Part shown: positions 23,481 through 35,512 of the stretch, piece by piece
Layout: each line of letters begins with the position of its first letter
How positions within the stretch are numbered: the first letter of the stretch is position 1
Origin: Telopea speciosissima
Taxonomy: Eukaryota; Streptophyta; Magnoliopsida; Proteales; Proteaceae
Length of the DNA: 64,000 bases
Assembly (NCBI RefSeq): GCF_018873765.1
Contig: NC_057916.1
Coordinates: 32,091,501-32,155,500 of the forward strand
Direction: 5' to 3'
Notes under the pieces: model-generated
The model's database searches: none
What the model was told of the DNA's origin: nothing
What the model saw: only the letters and a program-made list of their open reading frames with translations
Program-made: the position numbers and the translations under genes

Positions 23481-23505
23481 CTCTCTCTCTCTCTCTCTCT
23501 CTCTC
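23481..23505. repeat. (CT)n microsatellite
   Basis: Twelve and a half uninterrupted CT units. Confidence 0.95.
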
Positions 23506-23820
23506 GGATATCTCCCACTCACCTCTCGGATATCTCCCCTCATCCAAAACATAAGCATGCCTTCAACCTTAGAGTAAGGTTCGAGAAAAAGCTTCAATGG
23601 TGATTTTGAAAATATCCCTTGGAAGAAGTGAGACTTGAGATGTTGATGGTGTCATACATATGGGAACGTGTAGTTGCCATAGTGGGATGAAAATGAACCA
23701 ATAAAGGGCTAAGATTTTGTGGAGGCACTACGTTTGTGGGTTTTAGGTAACTCGATCACCTTTCTTGCTGATTTAATTTTTTTATTGATAACTCCCTACC
23801 GATAGAACGATCCGTAGTTT

Positions 23821-23841
23821 CCCAACAATTGGTATTAGAGC
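23821..23841 (+). other. LTR end plus tRNA-Met-type primer site, relic
   Basis: CCCAACA followed by ATTGGTATTAGAGC. The latter differs by one base from the TGGTATCAGAGC primer site (initiator tRNA-Met) of plant Copia elements, placed right after an LTR-like CA end. No matching pol or second LTR was found, so this is a fragment. Confidence 0.5.
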
Positions 23842-26364
23842 CTCCCTACTAATTGGGGGATTCTAATGACTTTTTAATGATGTATTGCATTGCATTAATC
23901 CATTTATTTCATTTAAACAAATGTTGGTCAGCATTGTCGGCCCACACAGGCAAGCCAGTAGACTCTGTTGTTATGCACTTGGCCTACAAAGGCACACATG
24001 CCCAGCAAGTTAGTCCCGTAGGCCAAGTTCGTGCCTTGCTTATTGTCTTGCACACTTGCTCAGCAGACCTAGCTTGCCCTCGTGCACCACACACTCAAAA
24101 CCCATGCTCAGTAGACCTCGTGTGGCCTGTTACTGTTGTGAGGTTTACCAACCCCGTAGACCCCTATCTCTGTTGTGTGCCTATGTGCATGCATATGGTC
24201 ATCGATGACCCTCACCTCATGCCCAATCTTCTACTAGTCCCCTCTTTTTTGTGGCCTCAAGTTGTTGTGCCCACAGCCTTGGCAATAGGTGTTTGCTGCC
24301 ATGGCTGAGGCACCCAAGGCCTTTAGTTGCAGTGCCCACGGCCATAGCGTGTTGTTGATGACCTTCCCTTCTGTAGTTCTAGATTAGTATGAAAACTCAT
24401 ATGGTAATAAGTTCCTTCGCAACCTATACGAATAATAAAAAATAATGAAATAATAAAAATATCTGCAACTTACAACGACAGGGAGAAGAAGAAGGGAGGA
24501 AAAAGATGGTCTTAGGGTTTGGGAAACCCACTCTGTAAAAGATCTTTTCCCTTTTTTTGGTAAGAAAAATGATATTTTCCCCATGTTAAGTCATATGTGC
24601 TTTTAAATGGGTTTTGATTTATTTTTGGTTATGGGCTTAGGCCCACGGACATGGTTTGAAATCATTTCTAAATAGAAACAAAATTTGATTCTTTAAAAGT
24701 TGTTTCGAGCCCAAGTGGGGATCATAAGGTGATGTGAGATAAGTTACTTTATGGGCTTTTGGACTTAAAACATGACAAGAATGGGATTTTGCATTTGTGA
24801 TCATAGGATCCAACTCGGCCTGAATTGGCCCAGCCCATTATTATAAAGGAAAAGGGCCCTAAGTCTGTTTGTGGCTTAACTAAAAGTGTTTTAATTTAAG
24901 CTCATATGGGCATTATATATTTTAAACCCAACAAACTCTTACCCAATCATGGTAGACCAATGATTGAGTATCGGCCTCTTTTATCTAATATTTTCCATAG
25001 ACCTTTAAACTCTAATATTTTGTAACTTCATAGTTATTAATTAGAGGCCCATTATGTGTACATTCTTGTGTGGCCCACTGGAATGTCTGGTAAGGCAATG
25101 GGATTGCAAGTTGGACTTGTATGTTTTTGGCACATAAGATACTACTTTAGGAGAATACTTAGCACAAGTAAGGGTTCCTTGTCCCACATGAGATGTGAAA
25201 TCCTTATAAGCCTAGGGCACTTGAACCCTTTTAAAATTAAATGCGATATAATATTAGAAAATTATTTGGAGGTTCGAAAATTTCTAGTACATAAGATATA
25301 CACTTGTTATGAGATAACATATAATTATGTTTACTAAATGTTAGTAAATTAAAATATGGTTTATAAGAGTTAATTTTTATATAAATGAAATGAAATGATC
25401 AAATCTATGCAATGTGGATTAAAAATTGACCATGTGGTTGGATGTATTATGTGGATGACATGCATATTGTGGTATTTATATCTCTCTCATCTCTTATTTT
25501 TTTCTAAAGACTTATACTCCCTTCCGGCAACCTAATTGTTGGGTTGGTTTTTGGAGGTTTATTTATTTAAGAATTGTGATAAATAGAATTAAGGTTTCAT
25601 TTTATTTGATTGTAAAATGGTCGGAGATGTTGATTGGGAGAAAATCAGTAGTGATGATTGAGGGATGATCAGAGCTGTTGATCACTTGGATTAAGCAACC
25701 AAAATTTCGATGGATTTTTTATTTTTATTATTTCCATTGTTATTGTTATTTTGATTATAATTTGCATTTGCATTACGACCTAATAAGTTGAGTGGGAAAC
25801 TAATGAGGCTATGTTAATCTAACCCATTATGGAATCAAAGTGATTACATGTGATGTAAAGTCAATTTGACTCTAAATGCCATCCTATAACCACTAAAGTA
25901 ATTTAATTACATATAAATTTTTTTTGGTATGACATGTGATGTTTGTTTAACTGTTAAGAATAATGTATGGTTTATTTTAAATTCATGTGATGAATGTTTA
26001 GTTTAGATATTGATATTCCCAAGTTAACAATGAGATAGGGTGAATCAAGGTCACAAAAATCTTTCAAATTTATTTTCAATACACATTGCAACACACCCTT
26101 GGTATTCCGAACACCCTGTCATTGCGTGAACCTATGAATTCTCGATTTTTACACTTATGGGGCCTTCACCCACTTCTTCCTCCTTCTGCTAAACACCGTG
26201 TAAGCATGTAATATACTTAAATATATTTCCAACATCTAATTGTAGGCATGGACCTTTTAAAGTTAAGGTTGGAAGGGTAGTTTAATATTCTCAAAGATTC
26301 AAGGACTTAAGAGCTAAATAAGCGACAATCAATAACTTCATCAGATGTGAGTACTCATATCTAA

Positions 26365-28591
26365 GAGCTACACGGGATAAAACTTCAACGCAGTTAAAAT
26401 GCACATAAATCAGGATTCAGTAGGGAGTCTTGGGAGTTGGAACGCATGAATTCAGAAACTGTTTACTATCGAAAACCGTCGGTCTAGGTTAGGTCGGGCC
26501 ACAGGACCAAAGTTGGACGGCTAGGCTGGGAGCCGTAGGTGGATGGATTGCGTGAGACATGATCTCATCCCATCACCCGGGGACTGAGCCACATGGCAGA
26601 GATGCAAGAGGCGCTAACCAGGTGCGACATCGCCCAAGGAACGTGAGAGTGCAGGGCAGAAGTGGACCCCACCATGGCATTGCCAGTTAGAGGCGGTATA
26701 GGCTTGGTGGGACACGTGGTGATTACTAACTGGGACTGGGAAGTATGGACCGAGAAAGGAGGATTTGGTGGGGAGCAACCGCACGGACTGATAGGAAGAA
26801 GGACATATCCTATATAAGGAGGTTGACTGATCTGAAAGAGACACACAAACACACCTGACAAGATCAGCAGCTTTATTTTTACTTTATTTTGCTTTGTTGT
26901 TTGTCCTTCCTTTATCATTTGCTGGTTTCTGTCGTTTTCTTGGACTGAGAGGCTGTACGGTCATGTTCTTGGAGTGACGCGGGTGTATGCACAAAGTCCA
27001 CATTCATATTTGGTATGATCAAATAGTATATTCATTATTTCAGTTTCATTTATCCTTGTTTGTGTCCAGTGGTTCTTTCTTTTGGCAATCTGGTAGTGCG
27101 TTCAGGTTGCGACCTACGTTGTTGGCTTAACCCAAAAGACCTTAGAGCTACTCAGGTAAGAGGGAGACCGGTTTGCCTGGTTAGGAGTCAGATTAGGCTA
27201 TTTTTGGCCTTGTTTAACCCTGTGCAAAGGTTCTGGCACGCCTGCGCTATTTGCACCACATGCATTTTCCCCTGTGTGTGAGTGTTGCGATTTTCCTTGC
27301 CAACAGAAACAAATGTTTTATCTTTGACTCTCAATTTTGAGAGAAAAAACTAGCAAGGGAAGTTGAAAGATTATCTGCCATAATAAAAGTATTTTGGATT
27401 TATGAGTGTTGCGTCAGAAAAGTCATCGAAGCGTCCTATGCCTGCAAAATGAGATTAGCAGAGAGTACCGGGCTGTGCCGGCGATCTCACTCCGATGCTT
27501 AAGTCAGAATCCTTAGCAACAAATAATTAGAGTATAATTCAAATAATCGTAATTGGGTGTTACCTCCCTTACTTAAGGTGGGCGATGAGCAGAATCATGC
27601 CCTAATAGGAAAGCTGGATTCCCGGAGTGGAGTGAGAATGTTTATGAGAGATGTGGGGGAATAATGTTTATCCATAACTTCCCACGCGCCTGATTAGGCG
27701 CAGCGTGCGCATTAATCTCAGGCCATGTTAGCTTATGGCAAGCTTTGAGTAGCTTATGCGAAGTATGGAGGTCGCCCCTCTTTACTGGCTTGGGCCAAGT
27801 CATTGTTATTTTGATGGTGGAGGGGCGTGCCCGCGCTATGGTACGAGTTGGATCCTAGCTCAGTGCCAAGCGATGCATGTCGCTTCTTTGGCCTCGTTCT
27901 AGACGAGCTCATCGGTTCATGTCAGTTACTCGTGTCCTCAGCCCATCCTCTGCGTGCTCATTAACTCGTTCTCGTAGTCAGAGACTTCTTGACCCATCAC
28001 GAGCCCCCCACTCCCTTGGGCGTTGTCGCCCAGGGGAGTTGAATCGGTTTGAATTCCCTGGCATCTATCCTTGCACGTGCAAATGTGACATTTTGATAGC
28101 TGGACGTGACCTAACATTCCAGTCTTCAGTTGACATGTGGCTCCGATCATAATGGCAGCTCGATTCGAACCCTTGCAATTTTGGCTTGGCCACGCTTGAG
28201 ATGCCACACGCGGCTAGCCACGTGGTCATAGGTATTATGAGGTCTAGGCAAGATCTACTGCCACTCGATCCCTGTTGCGCCAAGGCACCCATTGATGGGT
28301 AGACACATGGCATGGTCCTTTATGATGCCTCGGGTATGCCTAGCATTGATTGTTCTCAACCCCATGATGGGTTTTGCCACTGATCGTTGGATCTGGACGT
28401 TTCTTCTTCCTTCTTTAGCCTATAAATTGGGGCTTCTTGCTAGACTGTGATCCTTACTGATACTCTGCGAATTTGAATCCTCTTACTTTCTCCTTCCTTC
28501 TGCTGTTTTATACTCCAGTGCCTTAACACTTTCTCCGGTCACCTGCCAGTACCTGCCATTGTTCGTGCTTTAGTGTGCTCGTGCTGCCTAT
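26365..28591. repeat. 2.2-kb tandem duplication, copy 1
   Basis: Starts GAGCTACACGGGAT and aligns throughout with 28642-30852, with scattered substitutions and small indels. It has two promoter-like TATA sites on the plus strand (TATATAAG 26811-26818, TATAAAT 28421-28427), each followed by a T/C-rich leader-like stretch. It has no coding homology; the 117-codon minus frame at 26565-26918 also occurs in copy 2 but has no domain signature. It may derive from a large LTR. A 50-bp spacer separates the copies. Confidence 0.8.
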
Positions 28592-28641
28592 CTTGCTCGA
28601 GCTCCATCCTTAGTGCAAGAACTTCATTTCGCTTCTTGCTC

Positions 28642-30852
28642 GAGCTACACGGGATAGAGCTTCAACGCAGTTAAAATGCACATAAATCAGGATTCAGTAG
28701 GGAGTCTCAAGAGTTGGAATGCATGAATTTAGAAACTGTTTGCTACCAAAAACCGTCGGTCTAGGTCAGGCCGGGCCATAGGACCAGAGTTGGACGGCCA
28801 GGCTGGGAGCTGTAGGTGGATTGGTTGCGTGAGACATGATCTCATCCCATCACCCGGGGACTGAGCCATGTGGCAGAGATGCAAGAGGAGCTAACCAGGT
28901 GCGACATCGCCCAAGGAACGTGAGAGTGTAGGGCAGAAGTGGACCCCACCATGGCATTGCCAGTTAGGGGTGGTATAGGCTTGGTGGGACATGTGGTGAT
29001 TACTAACTGGGACTGGGAAGTATGGACAGAGAAAGGAGGATTTGGTGGGGAGCAACCGCACAGACTGATAGGAAGAAGGACATATCCTATATAAGGAGGT
29101 CGACTAATCTGAAAGAGACACACAAACACACCTGACAAGATTAGTAGCTTTATTTTTACTTTATTTTGCTTTGTTGTTTGTCTTTCCTTGATCATTTGTT
29201 GGTTTCTGTCGTTTTCTTGGACTGAGAGGCTATACGGTCATGTTCATAGAGTGACGCGGGTGTATGCACAAAGTCCACGTTCATATCTGGTATAATCAAA
29301 TAGTATATTCATTATTTCAGTTTCATTTATCCTTGTTTGTGTCCAGTGGTTCATTCTTTTAGCAATCTGGTAGTGCGTTTAGGTTGCGACCTACGCTGTT
29401 GGCTTAACCCAAAAGACCTTAGAGCTACTCAGGCAAGACGGAGACCGGCTTGCCTGGTTAGGAGTCAGATTAGGCTATTTTTGGCCTTGTTTAACCCTGT
29501 GCAAAGGTTCTGGCACGCCTGCGCTATTTGCACCACGTGCATTTGCCCCTGTGTGTGAGTGTTACGATTTTCCTCGCCAACAGAAACAAATGTTTTATCT
29601 TTGACTCTCAATCTTAAGAGAAAAAACTAGCAAGGGAAGTTGAAAGATTATCTGCCATAATAAAGGTATTTTGGATTTATGAGTATTACGTCAAAAAAAT
29701 CATCGGAGTGTCCTATGCCTACAAAACGAGATTAGCAGAGAGTACCGGGCTGTGCCAGCGATCTCACTCCGATGCTTAAGTCAGAATCCTTAGCAACAGA
29801 TAATTAGAGTAGAATTCAGATAATCGTAATTGGGTGTTACCTCCCTTACTTAAGGTGGGTGATGAGCAGAATCGTGCCCTAATAGGAAAGCTGGATTCCC
29901 GAAGTGGAGTGAGAATGTTTATAAGAGATGTGGGGGATAATGTTTATCCATAACTTCCCACGCGCCTGATTAGGCACAACGTGCATGTTAATCTCGGGCC
30001 ATGTTGGCTCATGGCAAGGTCTGAGTGGCTTATGTGAAGTATGGAGGTCATCCCTTTTTACTGGCTTGGGCCAAGTCGTCATTATTTGGATGGTGGACGG
30101 GCGTACCCGCACTATGGTACGAGTTGGATCCTAGCTCAGTGCCAAATGATGCCTGTCGCTTCTTTGGCCTCATTCTAGATGAGCTCATCGGTTCGTGTCA
30201 GTCACACGTGTCCTCAGCCCAACCTCTGTGTGCTCATTAACTCGTTCTCGTAGTCAAAGACTTCTTGACCCATCACGAGCCCCCCCACTCCCTTGGGCGT
30301 TATCGCCCAGGGGAGTTGAATCGGTTTGAATTCGTACTCGTAAATGTGTCGTTTTGATAGCTGGACGTGACCTAACATTCCAGTCGTCAGTTGACATGTG
30401 GCTTCGGTCATAATGGTACCTCGATTCAAACCCTTGCAATTTCGGCTTGGCGATGCTTGAGATGCCACAAGCTGCTGGCCACGTGGCCGTAGGTATTATG
30501 AGGTCTAGGCAGGATCTACTGCCACTCGATCCTTGTTGCGCCAAGGCACCCATTGTTGGGTAGACACATGGCATGGTCCTTTATGATGCCTCGGGTATGC
30601 CCAGAGTCAATCATTCTCAACCCCACGATGGGTTTTGCCACTGACCTTTGGATCTAGACGTTTCCTCTTCCTTCTTTAGCCTATAAATTGGGGCTTCTTG
30701 CTTTACTGTGATCCTTACTGATAATCTACGAATTCGAATCCTCTTGCTTTCTCCTTCCTTCTGCTATTTTATACTCCGGTGCCTTGACACTTTCTCTGGT
30801 CACCTGCCAGTACATGCCATTGTTCGTGCTTTAGTGTGCTTGTGCTGCCTAT
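28642..30852. repeat. 2.2-kb tandem duplication, copy 2
   Basis: Second copy of 26365-28591, with TATA sites at 29088-29095 and 30682-30688. Its right end (GTGCTGCCTAT) is interrupted exactly where the Tat-type LTR begins at 30853. The last five bases CCTAT would be the left half of that element's target duplication. Confidence 0.8.
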
Positions 30853-31772
30853 TATAAGTACCGTGGTCCTCGGGACGAGGGTTCCTCAGCCTTATGGCGA
30901 TAAGGATTGGCTTCGATGAATAATGGCGTATCATTCCGATATATCATCATGGGGATTGGGATCATGCTTTATAAAGAAATGGAGTCGCCACCTAGGATTA
31001 GGGCCTAGGACCCAATGGGTGTAGCCCCATCCAGGGTTAGCGGAAAGGGCTACGTGATTCCATATGGTCTGGTCAGAGATTCAGGGTAAGTAGTCAGGTT
31101 ACGAGGGTGGGAAGGTGTTAGGCACCCACCTCGCCCGGATAAACCGGTCTTTCTACTAGATGCTGATTTTTGAATATTCTCCCTTGATAATATATCTTAT
31201 ACTAACATGTAAGGCTAAATTATGATACACTAATCTTAACAAAGGAAGAGAAAATCATTTATTATGTACACTAAACGAGTTGCTTTAATTGTCTACATTA
31301 TGCCAAAAATAATGAAAGGGAAAGAGATAGATACCTGTCTAGAAATGCAAGAAATAAATGAAAGCGCACCGAGGGCAAAATATGTGATGTCCCACGGCTC
31401 AGGTGGAGACGGACGATCGGCTTGTCTCTCTCTTGTCGGACAGAATGAGGCTATACGAGATGAGTTTTATCACTCAGACTTTGGGCAGAGTAACGGCTAT
31501 ATAAGAGATTCTCGTTATCTGTATACAGACAGAATAACGGCTGTAAAGGGGATTTTTCGTTATCCGTACATTGACAAGATAACAATTCCCAAGAGCAGAA
31601 TCGCTCTATGCTTGGATGGGTAACAGAAGCATCTACCCACGTCGAAGAACTCTACTCACTCACACACTCACGAGGAAAAGATGGAGGAAAAAAGGGAGAA
31701 AAGGGGGCAAAACAAGCCCTGGAGGGTCTCCTTACCCGAGAAAAGCTTGAGAAATGAGGGGGGGAGACCCTC

Positions 31773-31782
31773 CTATTTATAG
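31773..31782 (-). promoter_or_regulatory. TATA box of LTR0
   Basis: CTATAAATAG on the minus strand; the same box lies at 34855-34864 in LTR1 and 46574-46583 in LTR2. It predicts a U3 of about 560 bp and an R-U5 of about 890 bp in this copy. Confidence 0.65.
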
Positions 31783-31814
31783 GGAGGGGTCCCCTCTCTC
31801 TCCTGGCCAGATAT

Positions 31815-32005
31815 GTCCTCCACGGCTCTGTGGAGATGTCCACGGCGCCGTGGAGGATTTTTCCATGGCGCCGTGGGTGACGTCAGCAGGCTGATGTCAC
31901 ACCCCCTCATGGCACCGTGGAAATCCGATACACATCCCCGCGGTGCCGTGGGAATGCCCCCACGGTGGTGTGGGAAGGCGTCCACGGCGCCGTGGGAGCG
32001 CAGTG
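31815..32005. repeat. Cluster of CCACGGCGCCGTGG palindromes in LTR0 U3
   Basis: Six or seven full or near palindromes with the core CCACGGCGCCGTGG (for example near 31838, 31862 and 31981; variants near 31818, 31913, 31941 and 31960), directly upstream of the minus-strand TATA box. LTR2 keeps about two (46620-46660). LTR1 has lost the block between GGGAGGG direct repeats. Confidence 0.75.
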
Positions 32006-32339
32006 CCATTTTTCCTTATTTTTTGGGTTTTTGGCTCCCTTCTGACTCTTCAGGAAATTTACTGTCGGGGGGGCTCTGCCCCCCTACACCCCCCGCAGGG
32101 GGGCTACCTGCCCCCTAGACCCCCACGGCCTGCTAACCGACTAACGAGACCGCCGTGGTGGGGGAGGGTGAGCGGTACCTCCTTCAGCATTTGATAAAAG
32201 GGTCTTATAAGTCATTTTAGGGATGTTAGGGTGATTTGGTTTAGATGTAGGGACAAGAGTCCTTCTTGAGAGAGATATCGATGTCTGTCCGTGTCCTGTT
32301 GTCATCATCGCCGAGGGGTGACAAAATTCAGTGTCTACA

Positions 32340-32357
32340 GTTTGCCCCTCTTTGGCC
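32340..32357 (-). other. Polypurine tract beside LTR0
   Basis: Minus strand GGCCAAAGAGGGGCAAAC, directly before the LTR start TGTAGACAC. The same tract follows LTR1 (35029-35046). After LTR2 (46818) it has lost a base. Confidence 0.75.
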
Positions 32358-32559
32358 AAGGCCTGTGCCAACAGCCGAAGGGTAAAGACAAAAGACCAAC
32401 TAATTTTGTCACCAAGAGCATGTACTACTGACGCTTTGCTCAAAGGCGACAGAGTTGCTAAAAACAGACGGTTAATCACGATGAAATATTTTGATAACTC
32501 TCAAAAGAAAAACTCGAAAAAACCAAATCTCTATCTTGTGAGCATTGCTGAATCAAATT

Positions 32560-32905
32560 TTGAGGGTGATAAGGCACCGCTCGACCGAAGATATAGGTAA
32601 GGCACCACTCAGCCCAAAGATCAAATTTGAGGGTGATAAGGCACCGCTTGACCAAAGATTTAAATAAGGCACCACTCGGCCCATAGATCAAGATAAGGCA
32701 CCACTCGGCCCAAAGATCTAGATAAGGCACCACTCGGCCAAAAGATCAAATATGAGGGGCTCCACTAGGGATAGAATTTTGAGGGTGATAAGGCACCACT
32801 CACCCGAAGATCTAGATAAGGCACCACTCGGCCCAAAGATCCAATTTGAGGGTGATAAGGCACCGCTCGACCTAAGATCTAGATAAGACACCACTCGACC
32901 AGAGT
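32560..32905. repeat. About 29-bp degenerate tandem repeat
   Basis: Repeats of ATAAGGCACCACTCGGCC followed by CAAAGATC, about nine copies here. Shorter versions occupy 35255-35470 and 47045-47255 in the other units. It lies between the purine tract and the 30-bp minisatellite. Confidence 0.8.
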
Positions 32906-32944
32906 TGCCAAATAAGAGATTAACCGGTATGAAATCTTTTGATA

Positions 32945-33933
32945 AACCGATTGATCTTGATTGGGAGCAAGAGGACTCGACTGATCTTGATTGAGAGGAC
33001 TCGATTGATCTTGGTTGGGAGCAAGAGGACTCGATTGATCTTGATTGGGAGCAAGAGGACTCGATTGATCTTGATTGGGAGCAAGAGGACTCGATTGATC
33101 TTGATTGGGAGCAAGAGGACTCGATTGTTCTTGAAAGAATTCATTCGATCTTGAAAACAAGAGGACTTGATTGATCTTGGTTGGGAGCAAGAGGACTCGA
33201 TTGATCTTGATTGGGAGCAAGAGGACTCGATTGATCTTGATTGAGAGCAAGAGGACTTGACTGATCTTGATTGAGAGCAAGAGGACTCGATTGATCTTGA
33301 TTGGGAGCAAGAGGACTCGATTGATCTTGATTGGGAGCAAGAGGACTCGATTGATCTTGATTGGGAGCAAGAGGACTCGATTGATCTTGATTGGGAGCAA
33401 GAGGACTCGATTGATCTTGAAAGAATTCATTTGATCTTGAAAGCGAGAGGACTTGATTGATCTTGGTTGGGAGCAAGAGGACTCGATTGATCTTGATTGG
33501 GAGCAAGAGGACTCGATTGATCTTGATTGGGAGCAAGAGGACTCGACTGATCTTGATTGAGAGCAAGAGGACTCGATTGATCTTGATTGGGAGCAAGAGG
33601 ACTCGATTGATCTTGATTGGGAGTAAGAGGACTCGATTGATCTTGATTGGGAGCTAGAGGACTCGATTGATCTTGATTGGGAGCAAGAGGACTCGAGTGA
33701 TCTGGATTGGGAGCAAGAGGACTCAATTGATCTTGGTTGGGAGCAAGAGGACTCGATTGATCTTGATTGGGAGCAAGAGGACTCGATTGATCTTGATTGG
33801 GTGCAAGAGGACTCGATTGATCTTGATTGGGAGCAAGAGGACTCGATTGATCTTGATTGAGAGCAAGAGGACTCGACTGATCTTGATTGAGAGCAAGAGG
33901 ACTCGATTGATCTTGATTGGGAGCAAGAGGACT
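32945..33933. repeat. 30-bp minisatellite, array 0
   Basis: About 33 copies of a 30-bp unit that begins GATTGATCTTGATTGG and ends GCAAGAGGACTC, with two irregular breaks (about 33125-33170 and 33415-33455). Thirty is a multiple of three and the unit lacks stops in several frames, so long frames on both strands (up to 378 codons) are spurious. It is interrupted by LTR1 right after GGACT. Confidence 0.95.
33929..33933. other. GGACT, probable target duplication left of LTR1
   Basis: The minisatellite bases GGACT directly precede the LTR1 end TGTAAGTACC. The same GGACT follows the LTR right end exactly at 48951-48955 and 49601-49605. Confidence 0.6.
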
Positions 33934-35028
33934 TGTAAGTACCGTGGTCCTCGGGACGAGGGTTCCTCAGCCTTATGGCGACAAGGATTGGCTTCGATGA
34001 ATAACGGCGTATCATTCCGATATATCATCATGGGGATTGGGATCATGCTTTATAAAGAAATGGAGTCGCCACCTAGGATTAGGGCCTAGGACCCAATGGG
34101 TGTAGCCCCATCCAGGGTTAGCGGAAAGGGCTACTTGATTCCATATGGTCTAGTCAGAGATTCAAGGTAAGTAGTCATGTTACGAGGGTGGGAAGGTGTT
34201 AGGCACCCACCTCGCCCAGATAAACCGGTCTTTCTACTAGATGCTGGTTTTTGAATATCCTCCCTTGATAATATATCTTATACTAACATATAAGGCTAAA
34301 TTATGATACACTAATCTTGACAAAGGAAGAGAAAATCATCTATTATGTACACTAAATGAGTTGCTTTAATTTTCTACATTATGCCAAAAATAATGAAAGG
34401 GAAAGAGTCAGATACCTGCCTAGAAATGCAAAAAATAAATGAAAGCGCACCAAGGGCAAAATATGTGATGTCCCACGGCTCAGGTGGAGACGAACGATCT
34501 GCTTGTCTCTCTCTTGTCGGACAGAATGAGGCTATACGAGATGAGTTTTGTCACTCAGACTTTGGGCAGAGTAACGGCTATATAAGAGATTCTCGTTATC
34601 TGTATACAAACAGAATAACGGCTGTGAAGGGGGTTTTTCATTATCGGTACACTGATGGGATAACAATACCCAAGAGCATAATCGCTCTATGCTTGGATGG
34701 GTAATCGAAGGATCTACCCAAGTCGAAGAAATCGACTCACTCACATACTCAAGAGGGAAAGACGGAGGAAAAGAGGGTGAAAAGTGGGCAAAACAAACCC
34801 TGGAGGGTCTCCTTACCCGAAAAAAAGCTTGAGAAATGAGGGGGGGAGACCCTCCTATTTATAGGGAGGGTGAGCAGTACCTCCTTCAGCATTTTATAAG
34901 TCATTTTAGGGATGTTAGGGTGATTTGGTTTAGATGTAGGGACAAGAGTCCTTCTTGGGAGAGATACCGATGTCTGTCCGTGTCCTGTTGTCATCATCGC
35001 CGGGGGGTGACAAAATTCAGTGTCTACA
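33934..35028 (-). repeat. LTR1 of the Tat-type array
   Basis: 1095 bp, plus-strand ends TGTAAGTACCG and GTGTCTACA. It is near-identical to LTR0 and LTR2 apart from loss of the palindrome block. TATA box at 34855-34864 (minus). It serves as the 3' LTR of interior A. Confidence 0.82.
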
Positions 35029-35512
35029 GTTTGCCCCTCTTTGGCCAAGGCTTGTGCCAACAGCTGAAGGGTAAAGACAAAAGACCAACTAATTTCTTCA
35101 CCAAGAGCATGTACTGCTGACGCTTTGCTCAAAGGCGACAGAGTTGCTAAAAACAGACGGTTAATCACGATGAAATCTTTCGATAACTCTCAAAAGAAAA
35201 ACTCAAAAAAACCAAATCTCTATCTTGTGAGCATTGCTCAATCAAATTTTGAGGGTGGTAAGGCACCGCTCGATCGAAGATCTAGATAAGACACCACCCG
35301 GCCAAAAGATCAAATATGAGGGGCTCCACTAGGGATAGAATTTTGAGGGTGATAAGGCACCACTCACCCGAAGTTCTAGATAAGGCACCACTCGGCCCAA
35401 AGATCAAATTTGAGGGTGATAAGGCACCACTCGACCTAAGATCTAGATAAGGCACCACTCGACCAGAGTTGCCAAATAGGCGGTTAACCGCGATGAAATC
35501 TTTTGATAAACC

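Larger units (their letters stand above)
23190..26364. other. Intergenic DNA with retroelement relics
   Basis: Contains a (CT)12 run at 23481-23505 with a duplicated CTCGGATATCTCCC on its right, and a primer-site relic at 23830. AT-rich stretches follow, in which I recognise no gene. The 151-codon frame at 23853-24308 shows no family features and is probably chance. Confidence 0.45.
30853..32339 (-). repeat. LTR0 of the Tat-type array
   Basis: Plus-strand ends are TATAAGTACCG (TG mutated to TA) and GTGTCTACA; on the minus strand it starts TGTAGACACTGAATTTTG. 1487 bp. The right edge is set by the polypurine tract just beyond (GTTTGCCCCTCTTTGGCC on the plus strand). It is the longest of the three because it keeps a GC-rich palindromic block (31805-32165). 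The 119-codon frame at 31264-31623 recurs in all three LTRs but has no family features. Confidence 0.78.

Noticed and set aside
23853..24308. 151-codon plus-strand frame
   Set aside because: Biased composition from repeated GCC/CAC phrases, no domain signature and no splice or promoter context.
26565..26918. 117-codon minus frame recurring at 28842-29195
   Set aside because: It sits across a promoter-like region of the tandem duplication, with low complexity and no family signature. Conservation follows from the duplication.
31264..31623. 119-codon plus-strand frame repeated at 34381 and 46064
   Set aside because: It lies in R-U5 of three LTR copies, has no domain features and is recurrent only because the LTR is.
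32945..33933. CRISPR-like array
   Set aside because: Head-to-tail 30-bp units without spacers, in a plant retroelement with no cas genes.
32879..34015. 378-codon frame and similar repetitive frames on both strands across the minisatellites
   Set aside because: A stop-free 30-bp unit keeps many frames open. The frames read through LTR junctions and differ in every copy.
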